From Adineta vaga (taxonomy: Eukaryota; Rotifera), in assembly GCA_021613535.1 (NCBI GenBank), contig CP075496.1:5022001-5086000 (forward strand): a stretch of DNA of 64,000 nt, in the 5' to 3' direction. How positions within the stretch are numbered: the first letter of the stretch is position 1; each line of letters opens with the position of its first letter. The translations under genes and the position numbers were made by a program. Of the stretch, positions 25,112-36,905 are shown one piece after another. The notes beneath the pieces were generated by a model, which saw only the letters and a program-made list of their open reading frames with translations, did no database searches and was not told the DNA's origin.

Positions 25112-25772
25112 TTAACCAACAAGTGAATCTTCATGAAGTGATCGACGACATTTGACATTACCCAAATAACTTCCACTATTAATAAATGATGACGATGGAG
25201 AATCGATTGAATTATCTATTGAAGGTTTTGTTTCATTCGATGAATTATTTCCAAAATGAAAAAGACGAACTAATGAAGACCACCATGATTTTGCTATTGG
25301 ATTTGTTTCATCCATTTTATGATTCTCATCAGATATTGATGGATTCGTTTCAATAGGATCTTCATGAGTTACTTCTTCGATATCTATTGGAGTTATCGTT
25401 TGAGATTCTTCGATTTCTTCTGATTGAACGATGTCTTGTGTAACTAACTAAAAACAATGTGTAAAATAAAGATTCAATGAAAGAGTTTCAAGATATATTC
25501 AAACCGGTTGTTGACTATTACTATCAGAATTACTACTATTTGAATGCATAGATGATTGTTCTTCAATCTAGAATTAATATCAATAAGATTTGATAGAATG
25601 AGAATAGAATTCGATATACATCATCATTGCTTGCACTTGGAGTAACTGAATTCTTAGTTTTCTTCTCTTTTTTCGATGTTCTAGAAGAGAAACATGACAT
25701 TTATTTCATAAAAATAATCAATATAACAAACCTGTCATTATTTGACATTCGACTTTTTCGTTTTTCACCCAT
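25112..25772 (-). CDS. Unrecognised 166-aa protein with basic N-terminus
   Basis: Four exons (25772-25732, 25680-25620, 25567-25505, 25447-25112) join with consistent phases to 166 aa. The start MGEKRKSRMSNNDRTSKKEK is strongly basic and could be a nuclear localisation signal. The middle is Ser/Gln/Glu-rich and probably disordered. The only hydrophobic patch is SWWSSLVRLFHFG, and the end is RRSLHEDSLVG. No family is recognised. The clean exon phases over three 50-65 bp introns support a real gene. It is convergent with WASHC5, with 144 bp between stops. Confidence 0.6.
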
Positions 25773-27173
25773 GTTTTTCTTTCTTTAACCGAATAAGTTT
25801 AATCGTTGACTGATGCGTACGTATGTCTACGTCTTTCGTTTGCGATATCTGAAATGAACAAGCTATGAGGTCATTATTTTATCCGTCCATTTATTCGGTC
25901 AGGCTAAAGTCAACACTTTTCTTTTCTTTCTCGCTATTTTTTCTTCTGCTGTCGTTTCCAATCGATCGGATATTCTATCTTAATACGAGCAGATAGACTC
26001 GTCTCATTATACACGTATGAAAAGATAGAGGACAGAAAAGTCAATAGCTAAAGCAAGAAATTCAATTAGTATTACGTACATTCATTTGGCGCCATATCAA
26101 GCTTCAACTTCAGTAATAGCACAGCTGTGTTTGGTGATTGAACAACAATGGAAAAAGGTTGCATCATGGGAGCTTGAGATGAACTGATGATTGGCACAAT
26201 GTTGAAAGCTGTTTTGATGTGTTAGAACAATCAATTCATGTGCTATCTTGACACTAATGTAGTAGAAATACAACAACTTTATTATAGTCGATATGATGTT
26301 TCACTTTAAATACAATGTGTATCAGTAGGTAACAACATATGATAAATTACGAACAACTATTAGTGATCTTGTAACTATTGATAGTTTATTTATCTTGTTT
26401 TACTACTACTACTACTACTACGATTTATGTCAAGGTTATAACATATGACATTAAATAAACAAGAAATTACTTGGAGAGTAACGAATACGTTTTGTGCATT
26501 GTTCTTTTTTTATTTGAATATTTTGATATTAAGAATAGAAATCAAACAAAATGAAAAGTTTAATAACGATTAGTTAAGAATGGAAATACCAAATGTTTAT
26601 AGCGATAAGTATGTTGACATAAGTATTCATCGAACTGAAGAAGTAACATCGCAGAACACTCATCAGAGAAATTTTCATCTCAACTCATTTCTTCATGGTT
26701 AACTAATAAGAATATCTATTATGTGACCCATTTGATCAAAGTTCTAACACATTTTTTCTATAGGTCGAATATAATAACATTGACTACTCTGTGAAATGAT
26801 GTTGCAGTAAACACATCCTACGACAAAAAGAGATTCAATCTTATGACGCTACTTCATTCTGTGATAGCATAAACTAGAAAAGACTCAAGTCGGATGAACG
26901 AATGTGATAGATCAATGTATCAAAACTTTCAAACTTCACTACTTTTTGGAAGTAATATCGTCTTCTATTTCAGTTGTTTTTCATCCAATTATTGATGTAC
27001 TGTATTATATCGATTTTCGAGCCTTTGTAGTCATATGTCTTTGATCAAACATCTATGATATTTCAGAGAAATTCAAGATATGAAAATAATATTCGAAGTT
27101 TTCGCAAAAGCGGGAAAAGAAAAATGTAGTTCTCAATTCTTCCTAAATATATCTTTTTTACTTTTTATCATCA
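25773..27173. other. 1.4 kb non-coding stretch
   Basis: This interval lies between two divergent unrecognised genes. It contains a (TAC)n microsatellite at 26401-26420 and otherwise only short broken frames. No RNA gene or transposon was recognised. Promoters for both flanking genes are expected near its ends. Confidence 0.4.
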
Positions 27174-28418
27174 ATGGCCGAAAATAAATGTAAATCATTA
27201 GATAATTTATTACCTACAGCCACAAATCATCTCTTCCAAACAAAATTTCCCATGCATTTTGAAACGTATCGTAATGAACTTCATCGTGAGTCTCTGTCTA
27301 TGCAATATCTTCATATCAAAAGTAAATTTTTTCCAATTTGAAGGCGAATTAGCCATGCATTGGCCATTTCGAGTTGATATACCTAATTCTACAAATCTAG
27401 CACCTACAATTTCGAAATCGACTGCACAATCAAGTCTTCGTGATGGTACTAAATCAAATATGACACCGAGCGAAAAAGATTCGATAAATCGAACTATATC
27501 ATATTCTCGATCGACGAACTTAGTATCCACAAATTTGAATGGTAAACAAGTCGAAATGAAAAATCCTACTAAATCAATGACAAGTGAAGAATCTGTTGAT
27601 GGACGTGATCAACATGATGAATGGAACTTCAAAGCACAGCAAGGAGTAATTACTTATCAGTTACCTGATAATCTACCTGATGGAATTGCTTTACATAATA
27701 AATTACAAAAATTAATGAAAACAAATACGATCTATTTAAATGATCGACGATTTTGGTCGATTTTAGAGAATCGATTCAAAATTTTAAGAAAAGTATTTTC
27801 CATACACTCCATTGATAATTCCTAATCATTGTGTGAGGTTTTCAGCAAAATTTTCAAGAGAGTATGCAACGTTTACGTCAATCACAACAAGATTATGAAC
27901 AAGAACTGATTTCTAAAGGTATAATGCCATCAACAACCGAACAAGCAATTCAACAATATGCTGAACAACAACGACATGTGCAAATAACAACAAATAAAAT
28001 TAATATTGAACCTACTCATCAAGTAAGATAAGGATTATGTTCATTATTTGAAGAGATTTCTTCTCAGAAAAAATGTTCGATTGATTATCATCGACCAAGT
28101 AAATCATTTGGAGAACTTGAAGCTTTCGAAAGTGATAATGTTCATCCACGTTTTCATGAAATCTTTACCGATTATCAATTTCAAACGAAATCAGGAAAAG
28201 CATTAGGAGAAAGATATGAAAATAATTTGCATAAATCTCAAATTCGCGTGAAAACAATTTTGCCCAAACTCAATCAACGAGATTTTATTCGACAAGATTT
28301 AGACGCTATAAAGGTATATCAAATAGTCAACAAAGAATCGTTCTTTTTCTTTTTAATTTAGACCAGTGAAGGTCTTTATACTTATTCCAATCATCTGACT
28401 AAACAACTATCGAAATAA
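27174..28418 (+). CDS. Unrecognised 346-aa helical protein
   Basis: Five exons (27174-27285, 27344-27792, 27846-28022, 28068-28313, 28362-28418) join in phase to 346 aa. The start is MAENKCKSLDNLLPTATNHL; the first intron is 58 bp. The protein is soluble, with a Ser/Thr-rich middle (about residues 60-125), a helical Gln-rich segment (QESMQRLRQSQQDYEQEL, AIQQYAEQQRH) and the C-terminus TSEGLYTYSNHLTKQLSK. No catalytic motif, signal peptide or membrane helix is evident. The style (Arg/Gln-rich helices with scattered aromatic motifs) resembles ciliary or microtubule-associated proteins, but this is a weak impression. Confidence 0.6.
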
Positions 28419-31400
28419 ATGAAACTAGAACAAATTCTAAACTTCTTCATATATAGTTTTATTGAAAAAGAAATCTCTGTCAAGAAAGCACAACCGTATA
28501 TGGTTGTTGACATATGTTATACAGTATAAAAATATAAAGGAAATACATTTACGGGAACGTTTTTTTTTCTTTTCCTAATATTTCCTTCTACCGTAGTACG
28601 AAAGCCTTAGGCAGTTTAGCATAATAGTTCTATGTTGATAGAATACATATAGAATTGATAAGATCGTTAAAACTACTTAATAAGACAGAACAATTCATTC
28701 TATAGAAATATCCAGCAATGTTCGATTACGATCAAATATCACATTATTCCTAAGCTTGTCGATCTTTCATAATTGCAATCGATACAATTAAGAACAAAAG
28801 AAATCAAAGAACATGTTTGATAGAAGATTTCATTAATTGATTGTAAATCTGTATGACAAAGTTCATGTTCTCTCATTTTGTCTTTCATACACGTGTACAA
28901 ACTGATATATAGGTAGATCAATATATTGATCTTTCTAATGAACAGAAAAAAGCAACAAATCAAAATATCACATCTTTCACACATCAAAGTGGACAATAGT
29001 ATATCTAATCAAGGTAAGCATGTGCGTGTTAACTTTTCAACAATAACATGCAATTGTTTTACTATGTTGTCTCTTCTTTCGAACATCGCACATATTGAGT
29101 ATGTCACACACACATGTGGTCATGTCAGTCAAGTGGCATCGAAGACAAAAAGAGAAGTGAGCCGCAGTAGTAGCGGCATAGCAATGATTGTTGTTCATGT
29201 CTTCAATCAAACACCTCATCAAATGATGAGTGATACAGTAGCTTTATTGTTATCAAAAGTGGAACGACGTTCAAATATTGTTTAAGTGAACAACGCATGT
29301 CAAACAACATCTTCATCTCTCTCTCTCTTGTTAGCCTCTTATATAGACAAGTGGTTCAATATCGTTTACTATTCTTTATCATTCAAATAAAATATCTATC
29401 TTTGAAAATTAGTCGACAGATGTACAAAAGAATATCACCTTGTTGATTATTGTTTCTTTGAGTTTCTTTCTCTTTTTACAATACATTTGTCATGTATTTT
29501 GGATTTGCTACGCTTGTCTTGATTTGAAAGAACAACGACTCAATTTGCATTTTCAAGCTATAGAAATGATCTATCATGTATTTCTGTATAACAAAGGACG
29601 CGTGCTGGTGGGATGTCATTAGTGATGCGGATGTATTTCACACTCGGTCTATGCATTCATTGTGAGTGTGTGTGTTTTTTGCTCGTCTAGTTCATTAGAC
29701 AACTTTTACTTTTAATCAAAAGCTGCCACTCTTGCACATTGCTTCTATAGAAGAGAGGAAGAAATAAGCCTTCTCGCATATTTCTCGCTCTCTTTTGTCA
29801 GAAGAAGAAAAAAAGGAAACGATAGAATGACATTTGTGCAAGACTAGAATAAATGATGATAAAATCCGTTTTTCTCCTCCTCTCTCTCTCTTTATCCAAT
29901 AAAATATTCTCGATGGCAAAATGAAAGACAGAGAGAAATCAATAGTGCATGACAAGATCTCATTTGAACATTCTTTAGAGAGAGAGAGAGAGGGAAAGCG
30001 AGAGCGAGAGAGAAAGGAAAAGAAATGAAATTATGTTGACATGTGTTTGATCACTTGAACGCATTCTCGCACTAAAGGTAAAGAACAAGAGAGTAATATA
30101 CCTAGAGATCAATATCGAAGATTATTTTCTTTGAGATAAAACATAACTCGTTGGCATCTGCTCACACGAAAGGAGAGTATTAACTTTTATTCCCTCCTTT
30201 TCCCTCTCTCCTTCCTTATTGACGAATGATTTCATCACCGTTGAGACGCACATGCGTACATTTAATATAATCAAATAAGTATTGATACGATAGAATATAT
30301 CAAATTGTCTGTAAATGACAACGACACAAGGGCGGAGTAACAACAGGAACTCGCACCAACTTGAATAGATACATATATGGATATTTTTGAAGAAAAAAAA
30401 GTGTGACACAGCTGAACAAGACGATTATTATATTCGGATTATTCTCATTTGTTTTCACTACGTGAAGAGAAAACAATAATTAATCGATGCTCATTATTCA
30501 CGCTTGATTTCATCTATCCATAAAGATAGAAATAGCGTACAAAAAGAGAGTTTTTTTCCTTTGTTTCCAAGCTATTTCTTTATTAATGATTTAATCAAAT
30601 CCTTTTCATTAGGAAAAAACCCATCTGGGTTGGTTACTTTCCTCAAGGCGAATACATTTTTTTGCTCCTGTAATTGACTCAAGACAACTCATTTCAGGAC
30701 ACAAAAGAAAGAGAGAAAATGAGAAAAAAAACTTTCTCGTTTCCTTTATTATTATTATTGCTAAGCTAAAGGAAACGAAGTTGTCACAAAACACAACAAA
30801 AGATAAATGTTGGAGAGATTTACTCACTTGCCATATCTTCTCACCTAGTTGGCGATGTTCAAATATGTCTATCATCTATTTTTATACGTCTTTTTTTATC
30901 GAGCATATCAATGACATTCAAAATAGAGCTTCTGTTGTTTAAATATGTCAAATGGCGTCATATTCGAGTTTTTTTTTGTTGATTTCAAACACATACGCAT
31001 TCGTCAATATCATTAACTATAAATTCTTATCTGAACGAAGAAAAGATGTTAGAAAAACATCATAACAATTGTCTAGCCTTGAGGCCATACCATTTATTTC
31101 GATCATCATTTCTCCATCGATATCTCCTAAGCATGCGCAGATGCTTCGATTAAATAAAAAACGTCAGCAGGTGATGCACGTTTGCACACTGATTTCTCAT
31201 TCGTCTTAAACGTCAAACATTTTCTTTCTTTGTTCATCGTTCTCCCGTTTCCTATTAGTTGTAATGTTCTTTTACTCTTGACAAAAGACATTGGTGGAAA
31301 TATCTTTTCTCTCTCTTTCTTTTTCTCTTAAGATTAGCAGATAGAATGCCCTACGAATGGTTGATTTTCTTTTTCTATTTCTTTCCGAATCTGATCCTAC

Positions 31401-31693
31401 GCACATATTCAACATAGGCAAAAAAAGAAGAAGAAGAAGAAGAAACAGACGAATCATTAGAACGAGCAAAGAATAAATTTACTGCTAAATGGTGAGTGTC
31501 TCGGAAGAGATGTGTGAATGTCAAAAACACTGAGAAACGGCACGTAGAGATGTTACTTTTAACTTAAGCAAAGTTCACTAAGATAAGAGACCGTCGAAAT
31601 TGACTTTTCTTTATTTATCTAACGAACAATAAAAAACTCATTCTTCTTTACCTCTTTTTTTTATTATATTATGATGATTAATCAGTTCACTCA
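28419..31693. promoter_or_regulatory. 3.3 kb non-coding region upstream of PROX
   Basis: This is the longest gene-free stretch in the window, and it lies directly 5' of the prospero homeobox gene. It contains a (GA)n tract (29977-30013), several AG/CT-rich runs (e.g. 29876-29893, 30203-30212) and a (GAA)n run (about 31425-31445). A good splice donor (AAATGGTGAGTG) at about 31486-31497 could end an untranslated 5' exon. Open frames of up to 119 codons on both strands lack family motifs and look random. Enhancers and the PROX promoter are expected here by analogy with developmental regulators. Confidence 0.4.
29977..30013. repeat. (GA)n microsatellite
   Basis: Imperfect GA dinucleotide tract of about 37 bp, in the non-coding DNA upstream of PROX. 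Confidence 0.85.
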
Positions 31694-33627
31694 ATGAAAA
31701 ACATGAATCCATCAACAAATTTTTCATCTTATCTACTTCCATCAGTTTTTAATCCACGATATCATCAACATTTAAATCATCTAAATGATATGGCTTTTAC
31801 ACATACAAAGATGTTACAAGAAATTATTGAAAAACGTTCTGTCGAATCATCATCACCACCACCGCCATCATCATCTTCATCAAATTCACCTATGGCTGCA
31901 ACATCGAATGATTCAATTCAACAACAAAAAACTTCACATTCATATTTTGATGACAATCAACATGAAGAACAACGACAAGGAAAAGAATTTTTAGTTAAAC
32001 GATCTAAAATAAATGATGACGATGACGAAGATGATGATAATCATCTTAGTAAGCGTTCAAGAAAACAATCGAAACCACAGCAATTAGTGACAGAAAAAAG
32101 TCAAAGTGATGATGATGATGAACAATTATCATCGGAAGAAGAAATCGGCGAAGTCAATAGTGATCAAGAAAAACAAGTATTTCCTATTGATTTGTTGTGT
32201 CTTTCGAATATGTCTTTTCTCTTTCGTTTAGAATACATTTTCAAATCATCAATCACCAATCATTCCATTTTCGCCACAAAATGTACCATTTCTAAGTTAT
32301 ATTCAAGATTTAGCACGAACAAATAATATAACATCGCCGACAGCTATGACTCAATTTCTTGAAAATCTACAAAAAGAACTCTTCTCTGCTGTACATAATG
32401 CAACTATTGATACGAAACGAATTCCACCACCACCACCACCAATTCCAGTATCATCCTTACCTCCGATGTTTTCTCAAACAGTTCACCATCATCATCATCC
32501 GTATTTTTCGCAAATTCTTTTCAATAATTCCTTTATTAATCATTATCCACCTCCGCCTCCTCCTCCACCACCGTCTTTGATGCGATTCGGTAACCCATCT
32601 ACCGATCGGCCATTTCCTTTTCATTTAGCAACACCAAAAAAACGTCGTACTAAAGTAATTATTATACTTATTTTTCTTTTCCATTCTCGTTCTCATCTTT
32701 TAAGGTTACTGATACACGTCTATCGCCACGTATAGGATCAAAAATTATTCCTCTAGATGATTTAATCGACGATGATAAAAGTTCATCCAATCATTCCTAT
32801 GAATCTGCAACATCAAATCATCGACGACAAGCTTCAACAATTGAATTCAATACCTATCAAATAAGTATTCTTTAAATGACCTTTTCTAGTAAGAATAAAT
32901 CGAGTGTAAATATCAATGAGACTAACTATCTTCTATCGAGTGAGTAATACGAACCTATGTCCAATCGAAAAACATGTCTCATTAACTTAATAACTAAACA
33001 TCTGCATTTTCTTTTCGATTTTTCTAAGCGACAATATTAACATCACTTCATTTACGTAAAGCAAAATTAATGTTTTTCTATACACGATATCCAAGTTCAT
33101 CCGTTTTAAAAGTTTATTTTGCCGACGTTCGTTTTAATAAACTCATCACAGCACAATTAGTCAAATGGTTTTCAAATTTTCGGTAAGAAACTGTCTTATC
33201 TTTTTGTTTTGTTTGTCTAAAATTAGTTTTGATTATCTTTTCAGAGAATTTTTTTATATTCAAATTGAAAAATATGCACGACAATATTTAGCTGAAGGTG
33301 TACGAAAAGTTGAAGATTTAATAATCACAACTGATTCAGACTTATATCGTGTACTTAATCTTCATTATAATCGTTCGAATCAAATCGATGTATGTATATA
33401 AATTTGATCGAAGAGAAAAAGAAAACTAAGTCATTTTTTTCTTTGATTAGGTTCCAACAAGTTTTTGTGATGTTGTACAATCAACATTGAGAGAATTTTT
33501 TCTTGCAATTCAACAACAAAAAGATTTGGAACCATCATGGAAGAAAAGTATCTATAAAATTATTCAACGTTTAGATGATCAAATACCCGATTTTTTTAAA
33601 GATCAACATTGGGTTCATTCGATTTGA
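31694..33627 (+). CDS. PROX1: Prospero/PROX homeodomain transcription factor
   Basis: Six exons (31694-32176, 32232-32654, 32705-32864, 33029-33182, 33245-33389, 33451-33627) give 513 aa. The C-terminal homeo-prospero domain is complete and very conserved: [88 protein letters not shown] and [19 protein letters not shown]. The N-terminal part is low complexity: Ser/Pro-rich, acidic, with His and poly-Pro runs. Before the homeodomain lies [11 protein letters not shown]. Prospero proteins control cell-cycle exit and neuronal or other differentiation. The ATG at 31694 follows an acceptor-like TTAATCAG by 8 nt, so a non-coding 5' exon or a trans-spliced leader is likely. Confidence 0.96.
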
Positions 33628-34736
33628 ACAGTAGTTTTTTTTCATGTATTATCGCATTGTCTTCTTTTTCTTTTGTTCTTCAATTATTTGTGTTCAAAAA
33701 ATAAATCTATCTATATATCTAGAGAATATTTACTTTTCGTTCTTCTATTTCTGATGATATCGAATTATGGATAGACGTGTTTGTAAATTTCGGCACGTGG
33801 ATAAAAGTCAGTTACTTGATATGGAAGAAAATGAGATGAAACGGATTGAGAAAGAAACAACGGAAAAAAAGTATCGCTTTGATCTTTTGTGGAAGAAAGA
33901 AGAAAAGAAAGAGAACGGAAAGGATCATCGATTATTAAGAAAATGTAATTTTGAAGATGTGTTTTCTGTTTTATTCATTTATATTAAATTTCGTCAAAAA
34001 GACAAGCGAGACAATAGATCGTAAGATCATAGGAATATAATCATTGACATTTACAATTAAATGATCGATGATACCGAAGCTTAACAGCTATAACTATAGA
34101 TATAGTGAAGTATTCTTTGCTGATGATAAGCACTTAATTGAAAGGAAAATTGTATGTAAACTTTTAATATTCTATTAAGGCCAGATAATAAATCGAGATA
34201 TGTAGAGCAAGAGATGATAATTGCATCGTTTTCTAATTCTTCATAATTGACAAAGTGTATTCATTCGGTAAGGAAGTAAATATATAAATTCCAGCTAACA
34301 TTTCAAATGCAGTTTACGAATACAAATTTCTATCTACGGTCTGATAGTATTAAACCATAGGTGATATCCAAAGATGTTTCGTTGTGCTTCAAATAACAAT
34401 TATGAAATTGACATTATGAATTCTTAATCGAACTATTGTTTAATATGATATTCAACTGAGTCTGCCTCTCCATATGCTAAGCATTATTTTTTTTATATTA
34501 TAATGCGCTATATATTTTAATGATAAACAAAGCTATGGGAGATGAAGTTTTTGTAAAACTATTCTTGAAAAAAGTCTACGTAAATAACAATGGGATATTT
34601 TAACTCTCATTTGGTTCATTTTCTCATAACAGTAGATGAAATATGACAGGAGAGAAAGCATGATTTCTCTCTTTGCACTCTTCTGCAAGGATATTTAGAT
34701 AACACATATTATTTTGATAGTTTGTATATCAATCGT
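33628..34736. other. 1.1 kb non-coding stretch
   Basis: This interval lies between PROX and the kelch gene. It contains an 85-codon Lys/Glu-rich open frame at 33767-34024 without recognisable motifs or splice context. Nothing else was seen. Confidence 0.4.
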
Positions 34737-36406
34737 ATGATTCAATATTTCAAGTAAGTTTATTCAATAATAATAAACAAAAAATATCTATTAAAATTTC
34801 TATTCAGAAAATTAACGCGAAGACAGTGTTTTGCTTGTTTTCTCGTACTGCTTATTGTTTTCACAATAACTATTGTAGTAGTTGTCATCAAACTCAGACT
34901 TCGATCAAACAATGGTAAAGTCAAAATAAAAAGACATAACACTACTTTCTTTTGTATAATTGAGTCATACTCTATTATATAGCACCGCATTACATCATAC
35001 TTGAGAACGGATTTGAAAAAGTGTTTTTTTTAGAAATAACGCAAAATTTAAATCTTCTTAAATGGGTTTCTAAACATGAACTAACTTAGGATAAACTTTT
35101 CTATCATGCGGTGCACTCTTCGAAAAATATCTTTCACACGAACACACAATATTAGAGCATGTTTTTTAATTGTTCTATATTTTTAGACATTATCAGTACT
35201 ACTACTAATACTGCTATTACTACTATAAGCAGCAATATCAAATATACAACTTTAAGTGGTAAGTATGACATTCTATGCTTTTTAGTATTCCTCAGAAAGT
35301 ACTGTAAGATAAATTTTGATAAATAATGTTTTATGATATTTATAGGCTATGAAACAGAAACAACACATGAAACTTCATCGTATTATTGGACAGAAGAAGC
35401 ATTACTAAGACGAGGAAGATCTTCGTTTTGTGCTGCACGTCTTGCAAACGGAAAGATTCTTGTTGCTGGTGGAAGGATCAATTCATCTGTTGTTTCATCG
35501 TCAGGAGAATTATATACATCGTATGAGGGATGGCTCGCAACACCGCTGATGAAAAACTTTCGATATTCCTATACTTTAACTGCTTTTGCGAATAGTACCA
35601 AACTATTAGCAGCTGGCTCGGCATATTCATCTGCTCTGCGAACAGCTGAAGTTTACGATAGTGCAACTAATTCATGGACATCAACAGCATCAAATATGTC
35701 ATACGGACGATATTCACATTCTGCTACACGTCTAAAAAATGATGAAATCATGATAATCGGAGGAAAATCCAGTGCAACCATCATTTACTCTACAGTTGAA
35801 ATCTATACACCATCATCAAATTCATTCACTGATATCAACAGTATGAATATGCCGCGCCATATATTTACAAGTACTTTACTCAATGATGGATCAACAGTAC
35901 TTGTTACAGGTGGTAATTACAGCAATAATGCAACAACATCAACAGCAGAATTGTACATTTCTGGTTCATGGGTATTTACGAACAATAACATGGCTCATCC
36001 TCGTGTATTTCATTCTGCTGTTCTTCTTAATGATGGAAATGTATTGATTGCTGGTGGTGGAAATGGAATCTCATTGTCATATTCAACGGCTGAAATCTTC
36101 AGTCCAACTACACGTACTTTTGCACCTGTTGTATCGATGAAATATAATCGAGCATTATTTACTCTTACATTATTACCATCAGGTAAGGTATTAGCAACTG
36201 GTGGTGTAGACTTGGCAACAAATACATATCCATTAGTGTGTGAATTGTATGATCCAGTGACTCACTCATGGTCGGATACATTGATGTTGAATGAAGGACG
36301 AACTTATCATGAAACGATTCTACTAAATGATACATCAGTGTTGACAATCAGTGGTTACAATGGTGAAAGCACCAGAATGCGCAGTTGTGAAAGATATAAA
36401 TTATGA
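34737..36406 (+). CDS. Type II membrane protein with extracellular seven-bladed kelch propeller
   Basis: Four exons (34737-34753, 34808-34914, 35187-35258, 35346-36406) join in phase to 418 aa. The tiny first exon encodes MIQYF. Exon 2 gives a short basic stretch (KKLTRRQ) and one hydrophobic helix (CFACFLVLLIVFTITIVVVV) followed by KLRLRSNN, which is a signal-anchor. Exon 3 is a Thr/Ser-rich stalk (DIISTTTNTAITTISSN). The last exon is a kelch beta-propeller with seven GG-type blade cores: ILVAGG, LLAAGS, IMIIGG, VLVTGG, VLIAGG, VLATGG, VLTISG. Many N-x-S/T sites fit an extracellular location. The propeller resembles galactose-oxidase-type kelch domains, but no catalytic Cys-Tyr pair is evident, so a binding role is more likely. 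No orthologue is recognised. Confidence 0.8.
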
Positions 36407-36905
36407 AAAAACTACTATATGAACTATTATTGAGGGTTTTATTCTCTTATTCAATAATCTTATGCTTTATTTTCATGTTTGCTTTGCTTCTACTTTCTCA
36501 ATCATACTGCTTATAGTGAAATATATTTAAGTTCAATATATTGAAGATAAATGTTTTATTCGAAGCAATTTTTAGAAATTTATTTATTAAATATAGATAT
36601 AAGCATATATCACCAACAATACAACGGTAAGAGAAGAAAAATCAACTCATTAGCCAAGCATATAAGCGGAATGTTAATTTTGAAAAAAAAAGAAGAGAAA
36701 AAACTAAAATTTCATTCGTCAATATCATTCATTGTTATCTAAAAGCAGACTGTTCAAAAGTGCACCTGACATGCAAAGAGAAAAGAATTACAGAAAAAGA
36801 GAAAATCACCATTATCTGATATTCGATGTAAACAGATCAGAAATAAGACATTCAAAACTCGAGATAGTGAAAGAGAAAGAGAGAAGAAGAGACAGATCAA
36901 AGTCT
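36407..36905. other. Convergent intergenic region
   Basis: These 499 bp lie between the stops of the kelch gene and the myosin gene. The region is A-rich and the open frames in it are low complexity. It should hold the 3' UTRs of both genes. Confidence 0.4.

Noticed and set aside
25773-27173. Possible degraded transposon
   Set aside because: I looked for terminal inverted repeats, target duplications and transposase or reverse transcriptase motifs and could not see any by eye.
27210-27530. 106-codon minus-strand frame
   Set aside because: Antisense shadow of the 346-aa gene, whose exon phases are consistent.
28926-29285. 119-codon plus-strand frame upstream of PROX
   Set aside because: No motif, overlapped by an equally long opposite-strand frame, and poor codon regularity compared with neighbouring genes.
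33767-34024. 85-codon Lys/Glu-rich plus-strand frame after PROX
   Set aside because: Low complexity, no domain, no splice context and no neighbouring exons; likely chance in A-rich DNA.
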